NCBI GenBank assembly: GCA_030618945.1
Contig: JAUXCI010000017.1
Location: 1-18,302, forward strand
Direction of reading: 5' to 3'
DNA from: Flavobacteriaceae bacterium
GTDB taxonomy: Bacteria; Bacteroidota; Bacteroidia; Flavobacteriales; Flavobacteriaceae
DNA: 18,302 bases
Below, piece by piece: positions 5,744 to 13,885 of this stretch. The notes below the pieces were generated by a model that saw nothing but the letters and a program-made list of their open reading frames with translations, did not search any database and had not been told where the DNA came from. The position numbers and the translations under genes are program-made. Positions within the stretch are counted from its first letter, which is position 1, and each line of letters opens with the position of its first letter.

Positions 5744-6895
5744 ATGCAAAAAATATATTTTGATAATGCGGCAACAACACCTCTTGATAAAGAGGTAATC
5801 AAGGCCATGGCTGATCATATGCTTAATAATTTTGGTAACCCTTCATCTAGCCATGAATTTGGCAGAAAGGCCAAGGCTGAGGTAGAAATGGCTAGAAAGA
5901 ATATTGCCCGATACTTCAATTGCTCGGCATCTGAAGTTATTTTTACCGCAGGAGGAAGTGAAGCCGATAATCTAATTCTCTTTAACGCGGTGAAAAACCT
6001 TGGTGTGGAGCGTATCATAAGTTCCGCCATTGAACACCATGCGGTTTTGCACACGACAGAAGCCTTACAAAAGGATTTTTCTATTGAACTTGACATTCTT
6101 CCGGTTGACCACCAAGGAGAGATTGACTATGACATGCTCAAAAAGCTATTGGCAGGATCAGAGAAAAAGACCCTTGTCAGTTTGATGCAGGTCAATAACG
6201 AGTTGGGAAATATACTAAATATCGATACGGTTATTGAGGTGTGTAAAGAACATGGAGCTTTATTTCATTCTGATACTGTACAAGGCATTGGCCATGTTTC
6301 TTTTGACCTGGAAAAATCTCCCATTGATTTTGTAACGGCTAGTGCGCATAAATTTCACGGTCCAAAAGGGGTGGGTTTTGCCATAATTAAGAAAGGTTTA
6401 AAAATTGAGCCCATACTTCACGGAGGGGAACAGGAAATGGGCGCAAGAGCAGGAACCGAAAATACACATAGCATCGTGGGCATGGATAAAGCACTTTCTT
6501 TGGCCATGGATAATTATGAAGCAGACAAAGCCTATATTTCGGGTTTAAAACAATATTTTATTGAACAAATAAAGAACAGCGTTGAAGGTGTTCGTTTTAA
6601 TGGCTTATCGGCTGATGCTAATAAAAGCACCTTTCATATCGTGAATGTCAGGTTTCCGAGACAAATGTCTATGCTCCTTTTTAATTTGGATCTTAAGGGT
6701 ATCGCTGCATCAGGAGGCAGCGCCTGTCAAAGTGGTAGCAGCAAAGGTTCACATGTCCTGGCAGCGATTCTAAACGAAGAAGAATCGAAACATACTTCTG
6801 TGAGGTTTTCGTTTAGTAAATTCAATACAAAGGAAGAAATTGATTATGTCATTGACGCAATCGACAAGATATTTTCCAAAAAAACTAAAAGTTGA
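5744..6895 (+). CDS. Cysteine desulfurase (NifS/IscS-type)
   Basis: A pyridoxal-phosphate enzyme that takes sulfur from cysteine as an enzyme-bound persulfide, for iron-sulfur clusters or thiolation. In the 383-residue product the N-terminus YFDNAATTPLD is typical. His99 (in IEHHAVLH) stacks on the cofactor, DTVQ (177-180) holds the Asp and Gln that contact it, and Lys203 in SAHKFHGPKG forms the Schiff base. The mobile loop ASGGSACQSGS carries the persulfide-forming Cys328. The loop is long, as in group I (IscS/NifS) rather than SufS enzymes. No scaffold gene (iscU, sufB) is adjacent, so the sulfur acceptor is not evident and I do not choose between iscS and nifS. The start is fixed by the family N-terminus and by a promoter just upstream. 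Confidence 0.93.
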   Translation: MQKIYFDNAATTPLDKEVIKAMADHMLNNFGNPSSSHEFGRKAKAEVEMARKNIARYFNCSASEVIFTAGGSEADNLILFNAVKNLGVERIISSAIEHHAVLHTTEALQKDFSIELDILPVDHQGEIDYDMLKKLLAGSEKKTLVSLMQVNNELGNILNIDTVIEVCKEHGALFHSDTVQGIGHVSFDLEKSPIDFVTASAHKFHGPKGVGFAIIKKGLKIEPILHGGEQEMGARAGTENTHSIVGMDKALSLAMDNYEADKAYISGLKQYFIEQIKNSVEGVRFNGLSADANKSTFHIVNVRFPRQMSMLLFNLDLKGIAASGGSACQSGSSKGSHVLAAILNEEESKHTSVRFSFSKFNTKEEIDYVIDAIDKIFSKKTKS

Positions 6896-6901
6896 GAAAT
6901 A

Positions 6902-6930
6902 AAAAAGGTTTTCAAATTGACAACCTTTTT
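6902..6930. terminator. Bidirectional terminator between convergent genes
   Basis: AAAAAGGTT (6902-6910) pairs with AACCTTTTT (6922-6930) around an 11-base loop. T-rich bases follow on the plus strand and A-rich bases precede it, so it can stop transcription from both the desulfurase and the FKBP lipoprotein gene. The two stops are 44 bases apart. Confidence 0.8.
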
Positions 6931-6939
6931 CTATTTTTT

Positions 6940-7773
6940 TTAACTGTCTGAGTCCAGATAATTTGGAATACCATCTCCATCTGTATCATCATTCCTTGGA
7001 TCACCATCTCCATCAGCATCTTCCAATTTAGTCAAAATAAGGTCACCATCGTCATCAACATCACCATAATCAGGAATGCCATCACCGTCAGTGTCATCAT
7101 TTTCAACGCTTCCATCTCCATCAATATCTTCATCATTATTCGATACCAAATCTCCATCAAAATCGGCAATAACTACTCTACCCATATCCAGAAAATAATA
7201 AAGAATGGCATCATTCGGAATAGTAAAGGTCCCGGTATTGCCGTATGCTAAGCCTGAGGGCATAAAAAACACACCACTTCCAGTATTTACATAAGTAAAG
7301 GATTCATCAGGGTAGATAAACTTTTCTCCTTCCTTAAAATAAGAAGCCCCGTATCTGAAACCGGGAATGGTTTGGGGTAAGTGAAACCATGATTTAGTTG
7401 CTGTATAATTTACATTTTCATCAAATTTAGTGCTGTCAAGTAAATATCCTTGATACAATATCTGAACTGAATCATTTCTGGAAGATTGCTTCCCGATTCC
7501 AACTTGTTCAACATAATAATACATTTTATAATCAATATCATTATATTCAATATAATCAGTGGTTACAATGTTATATAATGGTGTTTCTCCATTCAAAATG
7601 GTGTCAATCGCAATATCATCCGTCAAATAATGTGTTTGTAAACATTCAACTAGCTTTTCGTCATCAATAAGTGCTTGCGCCACAGGATCAAAAGTATCCT
7701 TGTCGTCGTCATCATCTTTACAAGAAAAAATTACTATCCCCAGAATTAATACTAATAAATACTTCAATTTCAT
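6940..7773 (-). CDS. FKBP-type peptidyl-prolyl isomerase lipoprotein with calcium-binding repeats
   Basis: With the start at 7773 the product is 277 residues. It has a lipoprotein signal (MKLKYLLVLILGIVIFSC, Cys18) followed by KDDDDDKD, an acidic tract of the kind that exports Bacteroidota lipoproteins to the cell surface. Residues about 101-200 form an FKBP domain (VQILYQGYLLD, KFDEN, IPGFRYG, MPSGLAYGN, IPNDAILYYFLD). The tail (about 204-277) consists of thrombospondin type 3-like Asp-rich repeats: DFDGD, DIDGDG, DTDGDGIPDYGD, DADGDGD and DTDGDGIPNYLD, expected to bind calcium. It probably assists folding of proteins outside the outer membrane. An earlier ATG at 7803 would add ten residues before the signal and is unlikely. 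Whether the isomerase is active is not certain, as several pocket residues are hard to align by eye. Confidence 0.85.
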   Translation of the reverse strand: MKLKYLLVLILGIVIFSCKDDDDDKDTFDPVAQALIDDEKLVECLQTHYLTDDIAIDTILNGETPLYNIVTTDYIEYNDIDYKMYYYVEQVGIGKQSSRNDSVQILYQGYLLDSTKFDENVNYTATKSWFHLPQTIPGFRYGASYFKEGEKFIYPDESFTYVNTGSGVFFMPSGLAYGNTGTFTIPNDAILYYFLDMGRVVIADFDGDLVSNNDEDIDGDGSVENDDTDGDGIPDYGDVDDDGDLILTKLEDADGDGDPRNDDTDGDGIPNYLDSDS

Positions 7774-7895
7774 TTCAAAAAATTTTTGATGGCAATTTAC
7801 CATTTTAATTATTTTCTAAACGCGTTGAACAGAAAATTAACATTTATTTTGGCTATTTCCGCCCATTTATAAATTGAAAATTATCCGATAAAATA

Positions 7896-9665
7896 TTACC
7901 TAAAAACTATCTTTCTCATTCTTAAACTCATTGGAGTCACCTCCAAATATTCATCATCTCTAATGTATTCCATGCATTCCTCAAGAGAAAAATCAATTTT
8001 TGGGAAAATTTTGGACGCATCATCAGTTCCTGATTTTCTAACATTGGTCAGCTTTTTCCCTTTGATTAGGTTTACACCCATATCATCCGAACGGCTATTT
8101 TCACCCACAACCTGACCTTTATAAATTTCTTCATTTGGATCGATAAAAAATTCCCCTCTATCCTGAAGTCTGTCTATCGCATAAGCAGTAGCTTTCCCCG
8201 CTTCAGAAGAAACGATCGCTCCATTGACAACATCTGTAAAATCTCCTTTATAGGCATCATAACCTCTTAACCTGTGATTGATAATAGCTTCTCCCTGGGT
8301 AGCGGTTAATATTTTATTTCTCAATCCAATCAGTCCTCTTGAGGGGATATCAAATTCAAGATGTTGCAAATCTCCTTTTGGTTCCATTACGTGAAGATCT
8401 CCCTTTCTAATGGTCACCAAATTAATTGCCTTACTGGCCAACTGTTCTGGAACATCGATCACCATAGTTTCAAATGGTTCACTACGCACCCCGTCAATTT
8501 CTTTGATGATTACTTTTGGTCTTCCCACCTGCAATTCATAACCTTCTCTCCTCATGGTTTCAATAAGAACCGACAAATGAAGAATTCCCCGTCCATAAAC
8601 GATAAACTTATCTTCAGTATCTGTTTCTTCTACGCGAAGGGCCAAATTCTTTTCAGTTTCCTTGAATAACCTGTCTCTCAAATGACGTGAGGTCACAAAC
8701 TTTCCTTCTTTACCAAAGAATGGTGAATTATTGATGGTAAACAACATACTCATCGTTGGTTTATCAACTTCAATCCTAGGCAATGCTTCTGGATTTTCAA
8801 GATCTGATAAGGTATCTCCAATTTCGAAACCTTCAATTCCTGTTATGGCACAAATATCTCCACTTCGCACTTTACTTGTTTTTGCTTTACCCAAGCCTTC
8901 AAAAGTGTGTAATTCTTTGATTCTTACTTTTTTAACAACTCCGTTTGATTTGCACAACATATAATCCTTCCCTTCTTCCAGATCGCCCCTAAACACCCTT
9001 CCAATAGCAATTCTACCGGTAAAGGCAGAATAATCTAAGGAGGTAATCTGCATCTGTGGCGTTCCTTCTCTGTAAGGTGCTTCGGGAATATTTGCAACAA
9101 TAGAATCCAGTAATGGGATAATATTATCTGTTTCATCTTTCCAGTCGGTACTCATCCAACCATTCTTAGCAGAACCATAAATCGTATCGAATTCCAATTG
9201 TTCTTCAGTTGCATCAAGTGCAAACATCAGGTCAAAAACCTTTTCATGTACAATATCAGGACTGCAATTTGGTTTATCTACTTTATTGACAACCACAATA
9301 GGCATCAATCCAAGTTCAAGAGCTTTACTCAAAACAAATCTTGTTTGAGGCATTGGCCCTTCAAATGCATCTACCAAAAGCAACACACCATCAGCCATTT
9401 TTAATACCCTTTCCACCTCACCACCAAAATCGGCGTGACCAGGAGTGTCAATTACATTGATCTTAACTCCATTATACATCACAGACACATTTTTTGATAA
9501 AATGGTAATTCCTCGTTCACGTTCCAGATCATTGCTATCCAAAAGTAAATCCGTTCGTACTTTTCTGTCATCCAAAATCTTGGCTTGATCAATGATTTTG
9601 TCAACAAGAGTAGTTTTACCGTGGTCAACGTGTGCTATAATAGCTACATTTCTAATAGATTGCAT
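7896..9665 (-). CDS. typA: Translational GTPase TypA/BipA
   Basis: A ribosome-binding GTPase of the EF-G/LepA class, involved in 50S assembly and stress or cold adaptation in bacteria studied so far. The 589-residue protein has the full G domain: AHVDHGKTTL (G1, residues 11-20), RERGITI (49-55), DTPGHADF (73-80) and NKVDKP (127-132). These are followed by domain II (about 205-295), the EF-G-like domains III and V, and the TypA-specific C-terminal region containing GVNLIKGKKLTNVR. Length is normal. It is a single gene with a TACTTTTG box about 20 bases upstream, divergent from the HAD phosphatase. No defect is visible. Confidence 0.97.
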   Translation of the reverse strand: MQSIRNVAIIAHVDHGKTTLVDKIIDQAKILDDRKVRTDLLLDSNDLERERGITILSKNVSVMYNGVKINVIDTPGHADFGGEVERVLKMADGVLLLVDAFEGPMPQTRFVLSKALELGLMPIVVVNKVDKPNCSPDIVHEKVFDLMFALDATEEQLEFDTIYGSAKNGWMSTDWKDETDNIIPLLDSIVANIPEAPYREGTPQMQITSLDYSAFTGRIAIGRVFRGDLEEGKDYMLCKSNGVVKKVRIKELHTFEGLGKAKTSKVRSGDICAITGIEGFEIGDTLSDLENPEALPRIEVDKPTMSMLFTINNSPFFGKEGKFVTSRHLRDRLFKETEKNLALRVEETDTEDKFIVYGRGILHLSVLIETMRREGYELQVGRPKVIIKEIDGVRSEPFETMVIDVPEQLASKAINLVTIRKGDLHVMEPKGDLQHLEFDIPSRGLIGLRNKILTATQGEAIINHRLRGYDAYKGDFTDVVNGAIVSSEAGKATAYAIDRLQDRGEFFIDPNEEIYKGQVVGENSRSDDMGVNLIKGKKLTNVRKSGTDDASKIFPKIDFSLEECMEYIRDDEYLEVTPMSLRMRKIVFR

Positions 9666-9684
9666 ATATGTTTTTTTGAAAGTG

Positions 9685-9692
9685 CAAAAGTA
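9685..9692 (-). promoter_or_regulatory. TAnnTTTG promoter box for typA
   Basis: The minus strand reads TACTTTTG, with CTGACA 16 bases further upstream as a possible -33 element and the ATG 19 bases downstream. The -7 match is exact; the -33 match is weaker. Confidence 0.6.
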
Positions 9693-9815
9693 ATCCTTTA
9701 TTTTGATTGTCAGCTCATTTGCTTAAATATTAATCATGTGACTTTTATCCTTCTTTCACATAGAAACTGATTCATAAATAGGTCATAAATACTATGGATT
9801 TTGCGACGATAATGT

Positions 9816-9823
9816 TATTTTTG
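9816..9823 (+). promoter_or_regulatory. TAnnTTTG promoter box for the HAD phosphatase
   Basis: TATTTTTG matches the -7 consensus and lies 21 bases before the ATG at 9845. It falls downstream of a possible earlier ATG at 9794, which argues for the later start. No TTG lies at the preferred spacing. Confidence 0.5.
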
Positions 9824-9844
9824 CAATCTAAATTTTTAATACTA

Positions 9845-10669
9845 ATGATGGATCTTTCTCAGGTAAAAATGGTTGTAACCGATATGGACGGTACATTATT
9901 GAATTCAAAAAGTGAAGTAAGTGTTCAGTTTTTCGAATTGTTTCAAGGTTTAAAAACACAAAATGTACGTTTTGTAGCAGCAAGTGGGCGGCAATATAGT
10001 AGCATACAAAACAAATTGATGGCTATTTTTGAAGAAATCACTATCGTAGCAGAAAATGGGGGATACATCAAACAAGGACAAACCGAACTTGGATCCACAC
10101 TACTCTCTTTTGATCACATTCATAAATTGATCCCTGTTCTGAGAAAAGTAGAAGGGATTTACATCGTAGTTTGTGGCAAAAAATCAGCTTATATAGAAAG
10201 TGATGACGAGAAGTTTCAAAATGTTCTCAAAGAGTATTATACCAAATTTGATGTTGTAGATGACCTTTTGAGCCAGGTTAAAGATGATGTCTTTAAAGTC
10301 GCTATTTATCATTTTGAGAGTTCAGAAACCTATATCTACCCACATGTAAAGCAATTTGAGAACGAACTACAGATTAAGGTGTCAGGAACAAATTGGGTTG
10401 ATATTGCTGACCAAAGGTCCAATAAAGGAGAGGCAGTCAAACTATTGCAGCATAAATTTGGCATTTCGAAAGAAGAAACAATGGTATTCGGCGATTATAA
10501 CAATGATCTTGAAATGATCGATCAAGCCTATTTTAGTTATGCTATGGAAAACGCTCATGAAAATGTTAAACAGGCAGCACGATTTGAAACAAGGAGCAAT
10601 AATAATGCCGGCGTAGAATTCGTACTTGAAAAGCTCATTAAGGCAAAAGAATTAAAATTAAAAGACTAA
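9845..10669 (+). CDS. Cof-type HAD-superfamily phosphatase
   Basis: A cytoplasmic phosphatase of the HAD IIB (Cof/YbiV-like) subfamily, which generally acts on small phosphorylated metabolites such as sugar phosphates, FMN or pyridoxal phosphate. Motif I is TDMDGTLL with nucleophile Asp13 and acid/base Asp15, counting from ATG 9845. Motif II is AASGR, the motif III Lys is in RSNKGEAV, and motif IV is VFGDYNNDLEMI. The IIB cap lies between motifs II and III (about residues 75-180). The exact substrate cannot be read from the sequence. I prefer the start at 9845 (MMDLSQ) because the 17 residues added by ATG 9794 are unlike the family and cover a promoter box. It converges on the thioesterase gene with 10 bases between them. 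Confidence 0.9.
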   Translation: MMDLSQVKMVVTDMDGTLLNSKSEVSVQFFELFQGLKTQNVRFVAASGRQYSSIQNKLMAIFEEITIVAENGGYIKQGQTELGSTLLSFDHIHKLIPVLRKVEGIYIVVCGKKSAYIESDDEKFQNVLKEYYTKFDVVDDLLSQVKDDVFKVAIYHFESSETYIYPHVKQFENELQIKVSGTNWVDIADQRSNKGEAVKLLQHKFGISKEETMVFGDYNNDLEMIDQAYFSYAMENAHENVKQAARFETRSNNNAGVEFVLEKLIKAKELKLKD

Positions 10670-10679
10670 GAAATACTTA

Positions 10680-11099
10680 TTAACTCAGGTCAGGCTTTAG
10701 CAGCGATAAAATATCTTCTTTAATCCTGGTTGGTCTTAAAGTTTTCACCTCCAGCAAACACCAGGTGGATCTAGCTTTTAACAAAATCGTTTCACCCTTA
10801 TATACATGTACATTTCGTATAGATTTAACACCAGACGATTCGCCCACCCATGTTAAGACAGTAATTTCATCACCCAGAAAGGCCTGATTCTTATAATCCA
10901 ACTCGTGCCTTAATACTACCCAAAAATATTTTTCTTTAATTTCCTGTCCTGCGAGTAGGTTCCAATGTTTTTCAGAGATATCATTCACCCATTGCAGATA
11001 AACCACATTATTCACATGATTTAAAGCGTCAAGAGCATTCTCTTCTACTTTGAAAGTATCTTGATAGGAAACAGTATTTTCAGGAACCGGATTAATCAC
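10680..11099 (-). CDS. Hotdog-fold acyl-CoA thioesterase (4HBT/YbgC-like), last gene of the his operon
   Basis: A 139-residue single hotdog domain of the 4-hydroxybenzoyl-CoA thioesterase superfamily, which hydrolyses acyl-CoA or acyl-ACP thioesters. The typical motif is DALNHVNNVVYLQWV (residues about 24-38), in which the conserved Asp/Asn-His region forms the active site. The central strand AFLGDEITVLTWV and the strand ending ARSTWCLLEV follow. Translation appears to start at GTG 11099: no ATG is in frame before the motif, and an ATG two bases upstream runs straight into TGA. It begins 6 bases after the hisIE stop, so it is probably transcribed with the his genes, although no link to histidine synthesis is known. 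Substrate is unknown. Confidence 0.82.
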   Translation of the reverse strand: MINPVPENTVSYQDTFKVEENALDALNHVNNVVYLQWVNDISEKHWNLLAGQEIKEKYFWVVLRHELDYKNQAFLGDEITVLTWVGESSGVKSIRNVHVYKGETILLKARSTWCLLEVKTLRPTRIKEDILSLLKPDLS

Positions 11100-11105
11100 A
11101 TCTTT

Positions 11106-11699
11106 TTATTTATGCCTATTTTCTAGCACATTAACAATATCATTAAGCTTAAAACCTTTGGCTTGTAACAAAATTAAGTAATGAAATAATAAATCTGCTG
11201 ATTCATCAAGAAATAATTCTTCATTGTCATCTTTTGCTTCAATGATTACTTCTACAGCCTCTTCTCCAACCTTCTGTGCTATTTTATTGATTCCCTTTTT
11301 AAACAGAGACGCCACATAAGAATCTTCTGCTTGGTTCTCTTTTCGATCCTTGATAACTGTTTCTAAGGTAGATAAAAATCCGAAACCACGATCATTATCC
11401 ATGCCCCAACAAGTGTCTGATCCTTTATGGCATGTTGGTCCTATGGGTTTTACACTTATTAAAAGTGTATCGTTGTCACAATCATTTTTTAAATCAACCA
11501 GTTCCAGAAAATGACCACTTTCTTCTCCTTTGGTCCATAAACGTTGCTTAGACCTGCTAAAAAATGTCACCTTCCCGCTAGCCAATGTTTTTTCATAGGC
11601 TTCCTCATTCAAATAGCCCAGCATCAAAACATTTTTTGTTGAAGCATCCTGAATAATAGCAGGTACCAACCCTGTGCTTATATCATATTTTATAATCAT
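11106..11699 (-). CDS. hisIE: Bifunctional phosphoribosyl-AMP cyclohydrolase / phosphoribosyl-ATP pyrophosphatase
   Basis: This enzyme carries out steps 2 and 3 of histidine synthesis: hydrolysis of PR-ATP to PR-AMP, then opening of the adenine ring. The HisI domain (residues about 1-105) contains [14 protein letters not shown], the metal-binding DCDNDTLL and cysteines in [13 protein letters not shown]. The HisE domain (about 108-197) is an all-helical MazG-like pyrophosphatase with [13 protein letters not shown] as its acidic metal site. Total length of 197 residues is normal for the fused enzyme. The ATG overlaps the hisF stop in ATGA (11699-11696), indicating translational coupling. No defect is seen. 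Confidence 0.96.
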   Translation of the reverse strand: MIIKYDISTGLVPAIIQDASTKNVLMLGYLNEEAYEKTLASGKVTFFSRSKQRLWTKGEESGHFLELVDLKNDCDNDTLLISVKPIGPTCHKGSDTCWGMDNDRGFGFLSTLETVIKDRKENQAEDSYVASLFKKGINKIAQKVGEEAVEVIIEAKDDNEELFLDESADLLFHYLILLQAKGFKLNDIVNVLENRHK

Positions 11700-12451
11700 A
11701 ATCTTACATTTACGCCTTGAAGGCTTAATTCTTTTTTTAAATCTTTTATTTCGATTTCCTTATAGTGAAATACGCTGGCAGCCAATGCCGCATCAGCCTT
11801 TCCATGGATAAAAGTATCACAAAAGTGTTGTGTCGTTCCCGCCCCACCACTTGCAATAACGGGAACTTTAACCAGTTCTGAAATCTTTTTTAAGGCCTCG
11901 TTGGCAAATCCGTTTTTAGTACCGTCATGATCCATAGAAGTAAAAAGAATTTCACCTGCGCCTAATTCGACCCCTTTTTGTATCCATTCAAAAAGGTCTA
12001 AATCTGTTTGCACCCTTCCTCCTACTAAAAACACTTTCCACTGCTTATTGATCAGCTTGGCATCAACGGCCAGCACAATACATTGGCTACCAAATTTGTT
12101 GGCCAACTCGGCGATCAATTGCGGATCATTGATCGCGGACGAATTTATAGAAACCTTATCAGCTCCTGCTCTTAACAACATGTTTACATCCTCTACACTT
12201 GAAATTCCACCTCCTACAGTAAACGGGATGTTAACTTTTCTAGCCACTTTTTCAACCAGTTCTACAAGCGTTTTTCTTTTTTCCTCAGTCGCTGTAATAT
12301 CCAAAAACACCAGTTCATCCGCGCCTTCCTGAGAATATCTTTCTGCTAATTCAACCGGATCGCCAGCATCCTGTAAACCGACGAACTTAATTCCTTTTAC
12401 GGTTCGTCCATCTTTTATGTCAAGACAAGGTATAATACGTTTGCTTACCAT
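11696..12451 (-). CDS. hisF: Imidazole glycerol phosphate synthase, cyclase subunit
   Basis: HisF pairs with HisH to convert PRFAR and ammonia into imidazole glycerol phosphate and AICAR. The 251-residue TIM barrel has both catalytic aspartates at the positions known from Thermotoga HisF: Asp11 in IPCLDIKDG and Asp130 in VLAVDAK. The phosphate-binding loops VGGGISS (79-85) and ASGGAGT are present. The gene begins one base after the stop of a 38-codon ORF (TAA-g-ATG) and ends overlapping hisIE by four bases. It is separated from hisA by that small ORF. The protein is complete. Confidence 0.97.
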   Translation of the reverse strand: MVSKRIIPCLDIKDGRTVKGIKFVGLQDAGDPVELAERYSQEGADELVFLDITATEEKRKTLVELVEKVARKVNIPFTVGGGISSVEDVNMLLRAGADKVSINSSAINDPQLIAELANKFGSQCIVLAVDAKLINKQWKVFLVGGRVQTDLDLFEWIQKGVELGAGEILFTSMDHDGTKNGFANEALKKISELVKVPVIASGGAGTTQHFCDTFIHGKADAALAASVFHYKEIEIKDLKKELSLQGVNVRL

Positions 12452-12452
12452 C

Positions 12453-12569
12453 TTATTTGTGTGTATCTGTGTTCAAATCTATGCCATCGTAAAATCCAAG
12501 ATCACGATCGTTATAATCTATGGAATACAACGCATTCCTTACGAATTCCGTATGGAATTGATTCTCCAT
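12453..12569 (-). CDS. Small ORF, 38 residues, inside the his operon between hisA and hisF
   Basis: The 121 bases between hisA and hisF contain an ATG frame starting 3 bases after the hisA stop and ending in TAA one base before the hisF ATG. The TAA-g-ATG junction at its end is the same as that between hisB and hisH. The predicted 38-residue peptide starts [10 protein letters not shown] and ends DLNTDTHK. It is acidic and rich in Asp, Asn and Tyr, with no membrane segment or cysteine. I do not recognise it. The exact fit suggests either a real, translationally coupled small gene or the shortened remnant of a gene once inserted here. Chance cannot be excluded at this length. Confidence 0.5.
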   Translation of the reverse strand: MENQFHTEFVRNALYSIDYNDRDLGFYDGIDLNTDTHK

Positions 12570-12572
12570 AAC

Positions 12573-13298
12573 TTACTGCTCTAAAATATACTGTTCTAAT
12601 TGCTTAAGGCTGATTCTTTGCTCATAAATAGCTTTGCCTATTATCGTACCCTCACATCCCAAGGCGGCCAATTTTGGAAGTTCATCAAAATGAGATATCC
12701 CTCCCGAAGCAATAAGGCTGATTCCTTTAACCTGATCAAGAATTCTCTTATACAATTCAAAAGATGGCCCTTCTAACATCCCATCTTTAGAAATATCGGT
12801 GCAAATCACAGCATTGATTCCATCCTTTTGATAGTTTTCAATAAAAGGAATCACTTCTATACTTGATGCTTCCTGCCATCCTGAAATTGCTATTTTTTCA
12901 TGATGGGCATCGGCTCCTAAAATAATGCTTTCTGCCCCATATGTTTTTATCCATTTTTTAAATAGCTCGGGCTCCTTTACGGCAATACTTCCTCCCGTAA
13001 TTTGGTTCGCCCCACTCTCAAAAGCAATATGTAAATCCTTATCTGATTTTAATCCACCTCCAAAATCTATCTTTAAATTCGTTTGAGTAGCGATTTTTTC
13101 CAACACCTTATGATTTACAATATGCTGGCTTTTGGCCCCATCAAGATCAACCAGGTGCAAATATTCAATTCCAGCTCCTTCAAATTGTTTGGCCACTTCC
13201 AAAGGATTTTCATTATATATTTTCACAGTAGCGTAATCGCCTTTTGCCAGCCTTACGCATTTTCCATCAATAATATCAATTGCCGGTATGATCCTCAT
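12573..13298 (-). CDS. hisA: Phosphoribosylformimino-5-aminoimidazole carboxamide ribotide isomerase
   Basis: HisA carries out the Amadori isomerisation of ProFAR to PRFAR, step 4 of the pathway. The 241-residue TIM barrel starts [12 protein letters not shown] with catalytic Asp8. It has a second conserved Asp130 in ILGAD, the phosphate loops FGGGLKS and ASGGISH, and [10 protein letters not shown] in the late barrel. I start it at 13298, one base after the hisH stop (TAA-a-ATG), because this is the family N-terminus. An in-frame ATG at 13310 would add MQFK and overlap hisH. It is intact and followed by the 38-codon small ORF. Confidence 0.96.
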   Translation of the reverse strand: MRIIPAIDIIDGKCVRLAKGDYATVKIYNENPLEVAKQFEGAGIEYLHLVDLDGAKSQHIVNHKVLEKIATQTNLKIDFGGGLKSDKDLHIAFESGANQITGGSIAVKEPELFKKWIKTYGAESIILGADAHHEKIAISGWQEASSIEVIPFIENYQKDGINAVICTDISKDGMLEGPSFELYKRILDQVKGISLIASGGISHFDELPKLAALGCEGTIIGKAIYEQRISLKQLEQYILEQ

Positions 13299-13299
13299 T

Positions 13300-13884
13300 T
13301 TAAATTGCATTAATAAAATTTCTTAAAATCTGTTCTCCTGCATCGCCGCTCTTTTCGGGGTGAAATTGGCAGGCGTAAAAATTATCTTTTCTTATTGCGC
13401 CTGAATATAGGAGGCCGTAATCAGTACTTGCAATTGAAAATTCATTATCAGGAACATAATAACTGTGCACATAATATACGTATGAATTTTCTGCTACCTT
13501 ATCTAACAAGTGGCTTTTGAGCCCGTAGATTTGGTTCCAACCAATATGAGGGATTTTAAAATCAACCTTAAATTTAAGCACATCAACCGGAAAAATTCCT
13601 AAACAATCGGTATCATTCTCTTCAGAATACCTGCACATTAATTGCATACCCAGACAAATTCCCAAAACGGGTTGCTTTAAATTAGGAATCACTTTATCGA
13701 GACCAAATTTCCTGATTTCGGCCATAGCACTTTGAGCTTCTCCAACTCCCGGAAAAATCACCTTGTCGGCTTCCACAATTTCCTGTTCATCATTGGAACA
13801 ACTCGCATTAAACCCAAGCCTCTCGAGTGCGAACTGCACTGATTTTACATTACCCGCCCCATAATCAATAATTACAATTTTCAT
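13300..13884 (-). CDS. hisH: Imidazole glycerol phosphate synthase, glutamine amidotransferase subunit
   Basis: HisH hydrolyses glutamine and passes ammonia to HisF. The 194-residue class I amidotransferase has the triad Cys77 (GICLGMQLM), His175 and Glu177 ([10 protein letters not shown]), and the family motifs DYGAGN and FPGVGE. It begins one base after hisB (TAA-g-ATG) and ends one base before hisA, so the three genes are probably translationally coupled. Its partner hisF lies two genes downstream. No defect is visible. Confidence 0.97.
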   Translation of the reverse strand: MKIVIIDYGAGNVKSVQFALERLGFNASCSNDEQEIVEADKVIFPGVGEAQSAMAEIRKFGLDKVIPNLKQPVLGICLGMQLMCRYSEENDTDCLGIFPVDVLKFKVDFKIPHIGWNQIYGLKSHLLDKVAENSYVYYVHSYYVPDNEFSIASTDYGLLYSGAIRKDNFYACQFHPEKSGDAGEQILRNFINAI

Positions 13885-13885
13885 C

